The notes: generated from the sequence alone by a model not told the origin. Shown: positions 45,899 to 56,947, counted from the first letter of the stretch. The stretch is 64,000 bases of DNA from Cristatella mucedo (GCA_009760855.2 WPIO01000063.1:617501-681500), one strand, 5' to 3'. Numbers and translations are program-made.

Positions 45899-47573
45899 GT
45901 AAGTACGGCCCAGTAATGTTCGCCTTATTAGCAGGCACCTGCGTCAGTCGCTATTCCGCTTTCTTTATTATCGAAATCGGGAATGCTTTTGCTCCCGTTC
46001 ATCTTAATAATAATTAATAATAAATATTATCTGATTCAACAGCCTCATTTTTATAGCGGCAGAAGAGCCTTAGCGGCTATCAACATCGCTTGCAGTTTGC
46101 AATGAAGGATCTCTGCTGCAGGATTCGAACCCATGACCTCGGTCGTTAGAGTGAGCGCGTTACCTCCTGGGCTGTCACGATCTTAAGAAATAGACGCAGG
46201 ATTTACTGCTTCGAGAGAATCTGCCCGTGCGTGACGTCAGGGGAGGTAAAAGTCAAGACCTGCACCAACTGGCTCAGCTCGTTATCAAATACCACATCTG
46301 CTCCACAGTCAAGTCAGCCTGCTTTCAGTTACACACCATTGCAAAAACCTAGGCGTGCTTAGATAAGGATCCCACAGGCAAGCTTCTTCATGCATTTTTG
46401 ACATACTGTGTAGTCTTACGTAGGTGAATACTCACATGTCTTCCTTCTAGTGCTAGGCTTTAAATGCATGCAAACTCGGAAGCTTGACCTGATGCTAATG
46501 ATGTATTTATAATTATTATGTATCATATTATTATATCATATAATTATATATATATGATATATATATCTATATAATTATTTGGAAGCTCTATAATCTATCG
46601 TATCTTGCCTGTTATAGTTACTTTCTGAGACACTGTAAATACTTTCCAATGGGTTTAATGTGGTCTACGAATGCTTCCCCACCAGCATTGTATCAGCAGT
46701 TTTGTTAAACAATTGTAGAAGACAGTTTTGGTTCAGCATAGAGAACTACGCCGGCATCAGCCTGCCAAAGCATGTGCTGTAGTTTTAATTTTCAGTCGAC
46801 GAGGTTGTCGCGAAGGCAGACTCGCTGTATTCCCAGCACAAGGTAGCTGAGCTGTATGACTTCCTCAAGAGCCAAGAGTCTTTAGCTAATTCCGAGATCA
46901 CATGGAGATTTGCCCGAGCCGCCTGTGATCGTGCAAAACTTCTGCCTGCTGCCGACCCGCAGCGAAAGACCCTTATGTACGAGGCACACGAGAGTGCAAA
47001 GAAGGCCCTGGAGCAGAACGACAAAAACTTTGCTTGTCACAAGGTAAGTCGGAGCGGCAGCATTTTTTCCGACCACCGACGTTGCCGTGAGTTATGTTGA
47101 CTTGGCAACGCAGCTGCCTGCTTGCATCGATTCAACTCCACTACCGTATTGCTGTAGTGCTGGACCTTTGTAACTGTGTTCATATTGTGTGGATGTCACG
47201 TGCTGTCAAGCTGCTCGTGCATTTGAAATTATAGAGAGGAGGGAGCGAGAGAGGAGGGAGCAAGGGATGGAGGAGAAAGAGGAAAAGAGTGAGCAAGTCA
47301 CGTGCAAGCGTGTGGCTGAGATAGAGAGAGAGAGAGCGTTGGGGGGACGTAGGCTCAGAGACAGACATTGGCTAGCAAACTGGCAGAGAGAAGCATCATG
47401 CACTGAAATTGAGACACACACTCCATGAGACAAAGAGATGGAGAGAAGGCCTGGTTTGGCCCGGGGGTAAGGGGCTCGCCTTTGACGACCTTAGCCGCAG
47501 GCTCGAGCCCTGCAGCAAATGTAAAGTGCCTGGATAGAGACTGGGTGCTCTTATGGTACTGTACAAAGGAATC

Positions 47574-47609
<36 letters not shown>

Positions 47610-50600
47610 TATTAATTTTTATTTAGACCGGAGTGAGAAAGAAAGCAATGAGGAAAGATGAGAGGGGGATTGAGTAAGATAGGAGATGTATCCTGCAGTC
47701 TGACTCGGCAAGCTTTTGTGACTTAAGGTGGCCACCCTCACGGAGAGTCGGGTTTAGATTTTCAAGCCAACGGCAGCTACTGATTTATTGATTCAGAGTG
47801 CTGTAGGCTCGTCGGCCTGCTCGCTGGCTGTCTTAGGCAGGCTGCGAGCAGGCAGCTTTGCTACATTTCCTGCAGCAAGGGTATGGAGGACTGCTGCAGT
47901 GGCTGCAAGAAATACCCCTGGCGAGTGCTGCTCGTTATCAGGTGCGATCAGAGTGAATTAGAGATGCCTGGCCTCACTTGCAGTGCTGACACGTTCTTTC
48001 TGTCTAGTGTAGTGGCACCCTTTTAGCTGTATCTAGTTGACCGTTTAGCGCCATGTAAACACTGAACCCCACCATTTTTCGGACTATCAGACATGTAACC
48101 GTGACCAATAACTGCAGGCGTGTCACCGGTGCGCCAGCCAACCGTGTTCCGTGCCGCGCAAGTAGCCTAGCATATGTAAGTGGCCTGTAAGTTTCTCGTG
48201 TCATTTTGGCCTAAAGTGGTAAAAAAAAAGAGGGGGGTGAGTGTAAGCAAAGGGCAGTTGATTGAAAGCACCATCTTTTATACACTGGCATGTGAGAGCC
48301 TCAGCAGCTGACACTCTCACTTTGGCCAATAGAGAATTACGTGCATGCCGCGGCAAAGATGGCAGCAGCAAGAGACGCCCCGACGACACTCGAGCTCCGC
48401 CTCTGTCTCCTGACTCCTGCTGCTCATTGCCTGCCGCTCGGCAGCTTTTTTGTTACGCCTGTGCTGCCTGCTCTGGAAGGGCCAAGTGCTGCGAATTTGC
48501 CACCTGGAGGAGTGCTGTAGCTTCTTCGGGGCACTGTCGAAGCTTGCCAGCTAGCCGCTTAATTAAGCAGTCCCGGGCAGTCCCGTCACGGAGCAGGCAG
48601 TAGCTGGGAAATAGCCGGAAGCTGTAGCAGTAGTTTGTGCCGTAACGAGTCAAGAGCTGAAGGCAGACTACGAAGTTTGAGCATCCCAGAGGATCAGCGT
48701 GGGGCAGGGGTCTCCAGTTTGTGCGCTCGCACGTGAACACTGGAAACTCGGCGTGCTGCGTTCTGGCCAGTGGCTGCTCAGCTTGTCTTAGGCAGCATGA
48801 CCAGTGACGCCGATCGCTGGCAGAGCCTAGCCAATCGATGTTGGATGAGCGATGGCTCACCCAACATAGTTTTAGCTAGCTTAACCGATCTGAACCGACA
48901 TGAGTTTTTATACATCAGCTGGCGACACCGGAATCGCTTCGTCTGCCCTGCTTGACTGGTATGGAGCACAGTTTGCTAAATGAGCTGTTTTATAATATTG
49001 TGGTGAGGTTCGGCTTGGATGGGTAGTGCAGCCCTGTTCCAAGCTCGGACTATGAGTGGAAGTTTGATTGGCTCATCATGACGTGTCCTTAGTATATGTG
49101 TGTGATGATGTTATGATCTTGTCGTTATTCACCTAATTACAATCTTCTTAGTTATCTCGAGAAATGCTTGCCCTATGCTCTGCTGCCAGCACGTCTTTGA
49201 AGCTGACGAAGTACAGTCGTCTTTTGCATTCCTGCTTTCGTGATTCCCATGTCTCGGTCTGTCCTTAGATGACGGTCGGTAATATTCATTAATTTTTTCT
49301 GGGCTTGGTCTTAAAACTAAGGGCTTCTGTGCATCTAATTGCTTGCCTGTTTTTTCACCGACTCACTAGAGATCTTTATTGCAGTGGTTTGCTATCACTA
49401 TTCAATACATTGGCGACTATGAAGGCACCAAAGCGAAGATCAGCAATGCCAACGCAATAAGGGAGCACTTTGAGGTACGTACTCACTCGCATGTATGTAC
49501 CTGAGCCTTCATATATGTAGCTGCACGTGCGTTCGAAAAGTCGATGTCCTAAATAACTTATTTGGGCCCCTTTGTGTTTTCAGAAAGCGGTTGAACTGAA
49601 TCCACAGGATGCGACATCAATGCACTGCATCGGGCAATGGTACTTGACGAAACGTGCTGCAGTTGTATGCAGTCAGTCCTAAGCTGCAGCTGCATTACAC
49701 ACCTACTCTCACATGGGTCCGATTAACGAGATAACCTTCATTATGTGTAACAGCAAATGACCGTGATGTTAAAACATGCACAGTACTCTTTTCTGTCAGG
49801 CAGGCCTTGTTGGGGTTATAAATTGAATTGATTTATTAACCACTTGTGTTTGTAGGTGCTTCACTTTTGCTGAATTGCCCTGGTATCAGCAGAAGATAGC
49901 ATCTGTGCTTTTTGCTACTCCACCCAAATCATCTTACAATGAAGCACTCGAGTACTTCGAAATGGCAGAAAAAGGTAGGTCGAATGCATTTCATGAAGGG
50001 CGATAATACTGCACAGAGAATATTACTGTTACACACTTTTTTAATGGTTATGAAAAGGTTAGTCATGCCTGAGCTATCTGGGTAGCAGCTCATACTCTAC
50101 TCTTGAGCTGAGCGTCGGCATACCGAGGATTACGCCGAGGAGGGCTGAACCTAGATCCTGGTGGACTGTTCTGCACTATTTATTTGAAATATTAGCAGCA
50201 ACTGCTGACACTCCCCTTTCCCTGGCAATGCGATCTGAAAACAGCCCCAGTTTGCTAATAAATATTCGTGGGTAACGCGACATAGTACTACGTCGTTGGA
50301 GCATGAGTTGTGTAGGCACAAATAAATGCACCATTTGTAGTACTGGTCCTTCTATCATTTGCTGAGATGATTAACCGATTGGCTGTGGCGAACCATGCAA
50401 TCGAATGCAGGCCAAATATCGTGTTGCTGTCTTTCCTTGCTGCTTCTTTCTTAAGCATCCTAGATGAAACCACTTATGAACGGCACAACATTAAAAAAGT
50501 GCTTCAAGTGTCAATCTTCCCCTTCCCCCTCGTCGGCTATAGCTGCTGCATGAAACTCCAGTGCTACATACAGTTGATTATGTGCAATAGGATTAAGAAG

Positions 50601-52696
50601 TCCCAGCTCTTGACTTACTACGTATGTCATAAGAACTAGCATTTTCTGCCCCTCAAACTGATGTCCTAATGTCGTTCTGAGTTGATTGGCATATCAGCAT
50701 TAACTGTCTATTGAAAGTTAGGTGACCACTACATAGTGTACATTCTGGCTGTCCTTAAGCTAGGGCAATTTAGCACGAGTGTATTTCAGTGGCATGACAA
50801 TGATGAGGCTACATATAATCGTGTGACGTGAATGCTGCGTGAATGCTATTCCAAAGCGACCTCTCGCTAGACGACCATATCAGCTCCACAGTCAAATCTG
50901 CCTATTTTCAGCTTCATAACATTGCTAAAATTCGGGCTTGTTTAGATAAGGATACCATGTCTAAGTTGGTCCATGCATTCGTGACATCTCGTCTCGACTT
51001 CTGCAACTCACTGCTTACTGGCCTACCAGCATGTGCGATCAGGCGATTGCAGCTGGTGCAAAACTCTGCAGCTAGGCTTGTCGTGAGCGTCGCAGTTGCC
51101 ACATTACTCCAATTCTCGCCGACATGCACTGGCTACCAGTCAAGCAACGGATTGACTTCAAGTTTTGTCACTCACTTTTAGGTCCCTTCATTCTATGGCT
51201 CCAGCCTATCTCTCCGACATCCTCCCCCATCAGGCCAAGCATCGTACCACCCGCTTTTCGGAATCCAACAGTCTAGAAATACTTCGTGCTAACGTTAAAT
51301 CCTTTGGAGACCGTGCATTTAGTTCATATGCTCCCAAAGCCTGGAACTCCCTCCCGACCTGCGTCAGAACATCCCCTGACCTGACCACATTTAAAAGGAA
51401 CTTAAAAACACCTATTTAGGACAGCCTTTAATGGGTCCGTGTGATTCATCCTTCATGTGCTTATGTGTGCTGACACTGTGCATGCTGCCACTAACCACAT
51501 TTGCATGCCGACCCTGTGCATGTCACCCCTAACCATGTTATTCATTTTGTTTGTTTTTCAAGCAGGATTTTACTTACCATTCAATTGCATTTCACTTTGC
51601 AGCAAATGTAAAGCGCCTAGAAAGAGATTAAGTTCTCTGAGGGTGCTTTATCAATTACATTATTGTTGTTAATGCTTTATTGCACAGCTAGAGATGCAGT
51701 GTCGCAATTCAGGTGTTTTGGACATATTATATTAGTATGAATGTGGCTGAGTTGTCAGCAGGATTTGAAAGTCAGGGGAGAGCACTAGAGAGAATCGTTA
51801 TGTCCTGTCACCTCAGGAATGAACTAGTGCCTCCTAACATATGAGGACATGGCCCTAACTACTTACCCATGTCGACAATAGACGATGACCTGACACAAAT
51901 GTTTTGGTCAATTGTTTGTAGTAGTAGTGGCCACTGGCTAGCTGTGCTTTCACTCACAACTTTTTAACAGATTAGAATACGTAGTTCATCAATCAGAAAG
52001 CCTGCAAGCTAGCTGATCGAACCTACGGATACATTGTCTACTGGCGTTTTCCAGTTGAATAACCGGTTCAAAGCATTCTCCTTGCCAACTCATGTCTACT
52101 TCTGTCTGTCACTGAACCTCACTGTCTCTCGTTCTCTATTTTCTTTTCACTCTTTTTTCACTCTCTTTCCCTTTTCCCCTCTTTGTATTTCTTTGTGCAT
52201 GGTCGCATACAGCTGATGAACTGCTCAGCCAATCGTCCATCTTTTTTAATTCTGAATATATTCAAACGATGTATTGTGATTTTCAGTATTATTACCCTTT
52301 ACTTTGTGACATGCATCAGCAATGTCTTGCCAGTGTGTTTTTATGCCATTTAACGGTAGATAGTGCTGTTTTAACGGAGCTCGGCTCTCTGTGATGGTGA
52401 TTTTTTTCAGTTCATTGTAGTTGCACTGCATCTCGTCGGCGTTATGCGATGTCTCTGCTGATTCAAAGTAAATCAGAGTGCCGCATTCACAGAAGCAATA
52501 TCTTTTAGCTGATCCCAACTTCTACAGCCTGAACCTGCTGATGTTGGGCAAAACGTATTCGCGGCTGAACAATAAGAAGATGGCTTATCTGTACTTGACG
52601 AAAGCACGAGACTATCCGATTCATACTCCTGATGACCAGGCGGCCCACGATGAGGCGACCAGCTTGCTGACAGGCATGGCGGTGCCAACTGACTAG
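45772..52696 (+). CDS. RMDN1: RMDN1-like, regulator of microtubule dynamics (six exons found, 5' end missing)
   Basis: The exons join as 45,772-45,898, 46,796-47,043, 49,385-49,474, 49,584-49,639, 49,856-49,974 and 52,509-52,696, all with AG/GT borders and matching phases. They encode about 275 residues, against 314 in human RMDN1. Diagnostic stretches are ITWRFARAACDRAKLL, WFAITIQYIGDYEGTKAKIS, WCFTFAELPWYQQKIASVLF and LLMLGKTYSRLNNKKMAYLY. The family (FAM82/RMD) has a TPR-like helical fold. It was characterised as microtubule-associated, and RMDN1 is reported at spindle and mitochondria. RMDN1 fits better than RMDN2/3 from the DPNFYS-NLL and KARDYP blocks. An initiator Met is not placed, and about 35-40 N-terminal residues are expected upstream. 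A possible poly(A) signal ATTAAA lies at 52,998-53,003. Introns carry LINE-A and both SINE families. Confidence 0.92.
46007..46185 (-). mobile_element. SINE family 1 in RMDN1 intron 1
   Basis: Minus strand: B box GGTCATGGGTTCGAATCCTG, body with GCTCTTCTGCCGCTATAAAA, 3' end GAGGCTGTTGAATCAG, and an ATT-type tail. Degraded at the A box. Confidence 0.75.
46240..46435 (+). mobile_element. LINE-A fragment in RMDN1 intron 1
   Basis: Plus strand: TCCACAGTCAAGTCAGCCTG and then a degraded QLHTIAK-ACLDKD region of ORF2. No tail. Confidence 0.6.
46796..47043 (+). CDS. RMDN1: RMDN1-like exon
   Basis: Acceptor TTTTCAG, donor AAG/GTAAGT. It encodes DEVVAKADSLYSQHKVAELY and on to ALEQNDKNFACHK, aligning with the first helical repeats of RMDN1 (LLWRLARA and ALEKNESSFASHK in vertebrates). 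Confidence 0.95.
47220..47350. repeat. Purine-rich GA/GGA tract in RMDN1 intron 2
   Basis: An irregular GAGAGGAGGGAG-type purine run on the plus strand over about 130 bases. It makes Glu/Arg-rich open frames with no other support. Confidence 0.8.
47447..47606 (+). mobile_element. SINE family 2 with LINE-A-identical tail and (TA)n, RMDN1 intron 2
   Basis: Plus strand: TTTGGCCCGGGGGTAAGGGG (A-box side), CAGGCTCGAGCCCTG (B box), then GCAGCAAATGTAAAGTGCCT. That last 20-mer also occurs in LINE-A 3' ends. The copy ends in about 32 bases of TA (47,575-47,606). Confidence 0.85.
47607..49384. other. Rest of RMDN1 intron 2
   Basis: No further repeat match. It contains GC-rich sequence around 48,290-48,860 with short frames on both strands and no recognised domain. 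Confidence 0.45.
49385..49474 (+). CDS. RMDN1: RMDN1-like exon
   Basis: Acceptor TTATTGCAG, donor GAG/GTACGT, 30 codons in phase 0. It encodes WFAITIQYIGDYEGTKAKIS and NANAIREHFE, matching the WYAICLSDVGDYEG region of the family. Confidence 0.97.
49584..49639 (+). CDS. RMDN1: RMDN1-like exon
   Basis: Acceptor GTGTTTTCAG, donor ATG/GTACTT. It encodes KAVELNPQDATSMHCIGQ plus two bases of Trp. This corresponds to KAIELNPKDATSIHLMGIW. Confidence 0.95.
49856..49974 (+). CDS. RMDN1: RMDN1-like exon
   Basis: Acceptor TTTGTAG, donor AAG/GTAGGT. It encodes CFTFAELPWYQQKIASVLFA, then TPPKSSYNEALEYFEMAEK. The highly conserved AELPWYQRRIA motif is clear. Confidence 0.97.
50840..51672 (+). mobile_element. 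LINE-A copy in RMDN1 intron 5, longest plus-strand C-terminal ORF2
   Basis: Plus strand: LFQSDLSLDDHISSTVKSAY, KIRACLDKDTMSKLVHAFVT, SRLDFCNSLLTGLPACAIRR, then a frameshift, LTFRSLHSMAPAYLSDILPH and SFGDRAFSSYAPKAWNSLPT. The full 3' UTR follows and the copy ends at the tail TATCAATTACATTATTG. It is the best guide to the family consensus, but carries at least one frameshift near 51,085. Confidence 0.93.
51673..52508. other. Rest of RMDN1 intron 5
   Basis: No repeat or coding match. A pyrimidine-rich stretch lies around 52,120-52,200. Confidence 0.45.
52509..52696 (+). CDS. RMDN1: RMDN1-like terminal exon
   Basis: Acceptor CTTTTAG. It encodes ADPNFYSLNLLMLGKTYSRL, then KARDYPIHTPDDQAAHDEA, and ends LLTGMAVPTD with TAG at 52,694-52,696. 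Length and ending match the RMDN1 C-terminus. Confidence 0.97.
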
Positions 52697-54390
52697 GCCG
52701 CCGTGTTGGGGCCGAGAGCTCCCAACTTTCCAGTTATCAACGGACCCGGGTATCAGCAAGCTTCTGGTGTAACGAGTCACTTTTTTACTAGCGCCGTCGC
52801 TTGGGGAGTTTGCATTTGGATGCTGTAGCTTAACATGTGGTCCATCTTGTTCGGCCTATCAGCCTGGTATCGCATTTAAAAGGCATGTAGAAATCATTGC
52901 CTGCTATTGGCTGAGGCCATTATTCAAGCTCTATTCAGCTGTCGTGAAACTGACCAAGTGTGTGTAGCCTAACCAACCATCCGGCTGCTGCTATGCTATT
53001 AAATCTTCAAGCAAGGAAATTATGTTTAACTTGTGATGAAAAAGGCCAGTCTCCACCATCAGCTCTTTAGCGCGAGGTTAGAAAACGCTTGTCAAATAGA
53101 CACTCTGGCCATTGAAGTAAAAAAAAAATCAACACCCAATTTGTTTTTCATTCACTTTCTCCTGTATGTGAAGCGTCCACGTTTTTTGGGGGAGGGGCAG
53201 CAATGAGGATAAGCATTGTGTCTGCCAGCCCGGTACCGTAGCTACCGAATGGCTGCCAGATTGGCTGCTGATTTCATTGTTTTTGTCTTCATGACATGCT
53301 TGTCTCAAGTATGAGGTATTTTTGGGCAATACTCAAAAGTTTAATCCCTCTGCATTCCTTGTCACCACCAGTAGTGCATCATCGTATGGCCATCACAGGT
53401 AGGCGACGGCCGTGTGCTCGCAGGAATCGATGCAAGGGAAAAAGAGTGACCGAAGCCAGTGAACGCTTCCTGCAATCTGGTCGAATCACTCGCGGAGAAA
53501 AATAGTTGCCAGCAGTACGATCTGCCCGAAACTGCAGAAGGGTGCAGTAGCTTCTCGTGTCGGCCACCGGTTGCCTGCACATTGATTTACGGTGGTGAAC
53601 AAAGGTGAGCCAGGAAGAAGCAAGTTGCCCAGAGAGGCCACTTGGTACAACCCAGCGTTATGTTAGTAAACTCGCCGCCACGCAAGAGCAGCTCATGCGT
53701 CCTCGAGTGCACCCACGTGCGTGCACCGCGTGGGTGCGCTCGTGCACACCTGCTCCCACCTCCGTTTGATGTCTCCGTGTGAAGGCTTGGCACATTTGCT
53801 GTTGTGCAGCCGGTAGCGCTGTGACGTGTCAGCAAGCTTCCGTCTGTGCACGCTCGTCGGTGAGGCAACAGAGTCGTGCCCGCCTCACCGACTCTGTCGA
53901 GAGAGCGACCGAGGTGCGACCGGCTGCTGCTGCCTCCACTCGGTGCAGCTGCTTAGTCCTCGACAGTGCAGCCTGGAAAACGACAACACTGGGGAGAGGG
54001 GAAGAGGGCGGCATGAGCGGCATGTTGGTGACACTTTCCCAAAAGCAGCTTGGTCACGAATGGCCGGTGAATAAATGCAGCGCTGCCGTCTGACAGCAAT
54101 GCCGGGTACCGTGCACACCAGTTGGACACTAAGTCGTCTGCAGCATCCAGGTCGTCTCCAGCTCCTGCTAGTGATGACTAGCCTGAGTACTTTGCTGCAC
54201 TGCCCATATTAGACCTCTTAAAACGTGCACTTTATCAGAAGAAGGGCTCTAGCTAAACTTTAGAAGACTAAGGATCTAGGCTTGTCGGATGGGAATTTCG
54301 CTGCTACCTGCTCTGGCTTTCTGCCAGGCAGTGGTTCGACATGAGGTCTCTTACTGCCAGTCCAATCTATTGCTCTGGATCACCTCTCCT
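52697..54390. other. RMDN1 3' UTR and downstream spacer
   Basis: The first part is probably 3' UTR. The part at 53,360-54,120 is GC-rich with overlapping frames on both strands and no domain. No further gene recognised. Confidence 0.4.
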
Positions 54391-54508
54391 GGATGGATGA
54401 ATCGATCGATGGCTGGATCGATCGATGGCTGGATCGATCGATGGATCAATCGATGGCTGGATCGATCGATCGATCGATGGCTGATGGATCGATCAATTGA
54501 TCCATGGA
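54391..54508. repeat. GATC-rich minisatellite (ATCGATCGATGGCTGG)n
   Basis: Units of about 16 bases (ATCGATCGATGGCTGG, with variants) repeated about six times. It encodes a Trp/Ile/Asp-rich run in an open frame without meaning. Confidence 0.9.
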
Positions 54509-54587
54509 CAAACTACTTGCTCGTGAGTTCTCGAAAACTTAGATGTTTAGTTCTCTTGAGGATGCTGTAAAAAACGTATTACTATTA

Positions 54588-54800
54588 CTATGCCACCTGA
54601 TCCTCTGACTTGGGTCGTTTAGCAGGGCCTTGAACCAACTTCAAATCCTTTAGGGGTCGTGCTGGAGCTTGCTGCCGACCTACGTTTGCACGAATAGTCC
54701 ATGTGAAATTCCTGTACCACAATTGTGAATGACAACGTCTTGGATTAGTTTCAAAATGCATCTTTTCATCATATAATATTATCATTATTATTTTTTAATA
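54588..54800 (+). mobile_element. Old LINE 3' fragment with ATT-rich end
   Basis: The plus strand has ACCAACTTCAAATCCTTTAG (compare TNLKSFGDRA of LINE-A), followed by decayed sequence and ATTATCATTATTATTT. Weak but consistent with an old L2-like end. Confidence 0.5.
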
Positions 54801-54867
54801 CATTATTATATGCTGATCGCGTTTTGCTGAGCAGTGAAAAGGAAAAGAGGCCAAGCTTAGACGATCA

Positions 54868-55230
54868 AATGGCCTCATTTATACAACCCCGGAAAAGCCC
54901 GGATGGTTTTTCACTTGCCTGCTGTAGGACTCGAACTCACGACCTTTGTCGTGGATGTGATTGCGATATTGCGACCACTTATTGCTGTAGAGCAGTGGTT
55001 CTCAACCTTCCTAATGCTGCGACCACCATTTAATACAGTTCCTCATGTTGTGGCGACCCTCAACCATAAAACTAGTGTGTGCAAAATGTGGAAATGCTTT
55101 GTTTTCCGATGGTCTTAGACCGCATCTGCGAAAGGGTCGTTCGACCCCCAAAGGGGTCGCGACCCACAGGTTGAGAATCGCTGCTGTAGAGAAACGAACT
55201 GCACTTGATGACCCTGCTGACTCTCAAGAT
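54868..55230 (-). mobile_element. SINE family 1-like copy carrying a hAT insertion
   Basis: Minus strand: 3' end CCTCATTTATACAA (as read on plus) and B box GGTCGTGAGTTCGAGTCC. The copy is interrupted towards its A-box side by the SPIN-like element at 54,993-55,183. The outer limit is uncertain. Confidence 0.55.
54985..55191. mobile_element. SPIN-like hAT miniature transposon with 8-bp target duplication
   Basis: The element is 54,993-55,183 (191 bp). The ends CAGTGGTTCTCAACCT and, inverted, CAGCGATTCTCAACCT are terminal inverted repeats. The flanks are the identical 8-mer CTGTAGAG at 54,985-54,992 and 55,184-55,191, as hAT transposases make. Subterminal blocks (AATACAGTTCCTCATGTTGT; GGGTCGCGACCCACAGG; CCGATGGTCTTAG) match from memory the non-autonomous SPIN elements first described in tetrapods. 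It has no coding capacity and would depend on a hAT transposase elsewhere. Confidence 0.9.
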
Positions 55231-56853
55231 ACTGGCCATACTAGAAATCGAATTGCCTGACTTAGTCCTTCTCGTCCTTTTCTCATCCTGAAAGAAAAGC
55301 AGACCCCTGCACAGGCGACTCTTAGAGCTTCTACGACTATAAAAACCCGGCGCCGTTTGCTCAGCAACATGTTTGTGAATGTTTTGTTCGCTTGTGCGCT
55401 TCCCCGTCACTAATAATCCGACCGCACGGTCGAAAGCTCAGGTTTGCGAAAGCCCTGGATCGCCTAGTAGAAATCGCGAGTAATTGCCACGGCGTGTGCC
55501 TGATAAAACAGTACGTCTTTGTCGCTTGGAATTTGTAAGCTGAGGGTGCTCTCCCGGAGGTCAAAGTTACATGACCGTCGAGGAATATCCTCCCTTAGTC
55601 GTACGAAAGCGAATTGAGCTCAGCCTGCTTAGATTAACTGGCGCGCACATTTGCCACAGCGGACAATTGCCGCAGATTCTGGAAGTAGCATGTGATTTTC
55701 GAAAAGCTTATGTCCGCGCAGTCAATCCCAACGGTTCAAGAGTACAAATAAATTACCGAAAGCGCGATGTCATGCGAATTTATTCGTCATAATTATGCGA
55801 GCATAACCACTTTCGGCCAGCGATGGCCCTACAAAAAATGCTAGCATCTCAATAATCGCATGGCACGTCTTTATTGCAATTACATATAAAGTTAGCGTAC
55901 TGCAATTCAAAAACCGATAGTAACATTCTAAGTGCAAGATAAACTGCTTAAAAGGCGCCGTCCAGCCGACGGGCAGCAGCATGCGCGGGCCGTCGCCCTG
56001 CAAGACCAAACGTGTCGATTTCACTTAGAAATACAAAATTTGTGCACGGATAAACAATTATTGCTATTGTGTTTTATGGCGTACTCAATTTTATGCAAAG
56101 ATTTAAGACCGTGAACTGGAACCGGGTGTGTTGCCAACTTCCATACGACCTTCACTTTGTTGCTAGCTCATTTCGTTGATAAGTAAAAAGATTCGAGATA
56201 TGCTAAGTCTTACGATCGCCGTGCACTCTCATTCAAGCTACGTCGAGCACTGTCTTCCAGCCTGGAAAACGGAGCCAGGAACAAGTTCGGACGGAGTCCT
56301 TGTCAATACACTCTTCCAGTTCACGAATGAGTTTATCTTTTGTCATTCGTGAATCATTGGATTTGACTTTGCAGACGAAAGCTTTTTGAAAAAAATGAGA
56401 GTATGCCATTTTAAGAATCCGTGACAAGTGTCCGCTGCGGCAAATATCCTTGGGGTGGTATCAGTCGTTCGCTTTATCTCGCAGCGACGGCGCCGCGCTC
56501 CCGATAAGCAGCCTGAGGTCGCCAACCGCGGCCGACTTGACTGGCCGTCTAGTGTCGTGTACTACACTCAAACTCGGAGTTACGCAAAGGCAGCAGTTCA
56601 CCGAGAATAAAATATTGCAAGCGGTACTAGTTGTTATAACAGCAGAAAAGACCACAATGCGCGAAGCATCCGCGGTGTTGCCACCGGATATCCAAAACAA
56701 CCGATTACAAACGCCAGCGAGGTACCACCTTTACGATAAAGACCGCATGATGGTGGCATCTGGCATTGAATTGTCATGTCATCAGTGATATCTGAGGTGT
56801 CATCTCTTGTAAGAACTATTGACAACGCAAATGAATCGTCCTTCCATGTACCA
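55231..56853. other. Spacer upstream of tRNA-Ile; one unassigned open frame
   Basis: A 73-codon ATG frame at 55,571-55,792 (plus) has even, protein-like composition (VRKRIELSLLRLTGAHICH) but no family I recognise. A 64-codon minus frame at 56,233-56,427 (KDKLIRELEECIDKDS) is similar in this respect. Neither has splice or promoter support. No dispersed repeat found. Confidence 0.35.
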
Positions 56854-56938
56854 GCCCTTGTGGCGCAATTGGTTAGCGCGTCGTACTTATATACAGTAAG
56901 TGATGCGAAGGTTGTGAGTTCGATCCTCACCTAGGGCA
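56854..56938 (+). tRNA. tRNA-Ile (UAU) with 11-base intron
   Basis: Cloverleaf: acceptor GCCCTTG/CTAGGGC (one T:T mismatch at pair 6-67) with discriminator A; D stem GCGC/GCGC; anticodon stem TCGTA/TGCGA; loop CT-TAT-A; T arm GTGAG-TTCGATC-CTCAC. The anticodon TAT (56,888-56,890) reads AUA. The intron TACAGTAAGTG (56,892-56,902) follows position 37, the normal site, and animal tRNA-Ile(UAU) genes usually have an intron. Internal A box TGGCGCAATTGG and B box GAGTTCGATCC are intact. Confidence 0.93.
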
Positions 56939-56941
56939 TGG

Positions 56942-56947
56942 TTTTTT
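56942..56947 (+). terminator. Pol III terminator of tRNA-Ile
   Basis: A T6 run four bases after the discriminator base, followed by further T-rich sequence. A standard Pol III stop supporting a functional gene rather than a SINE head. Confidence 0.85.
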
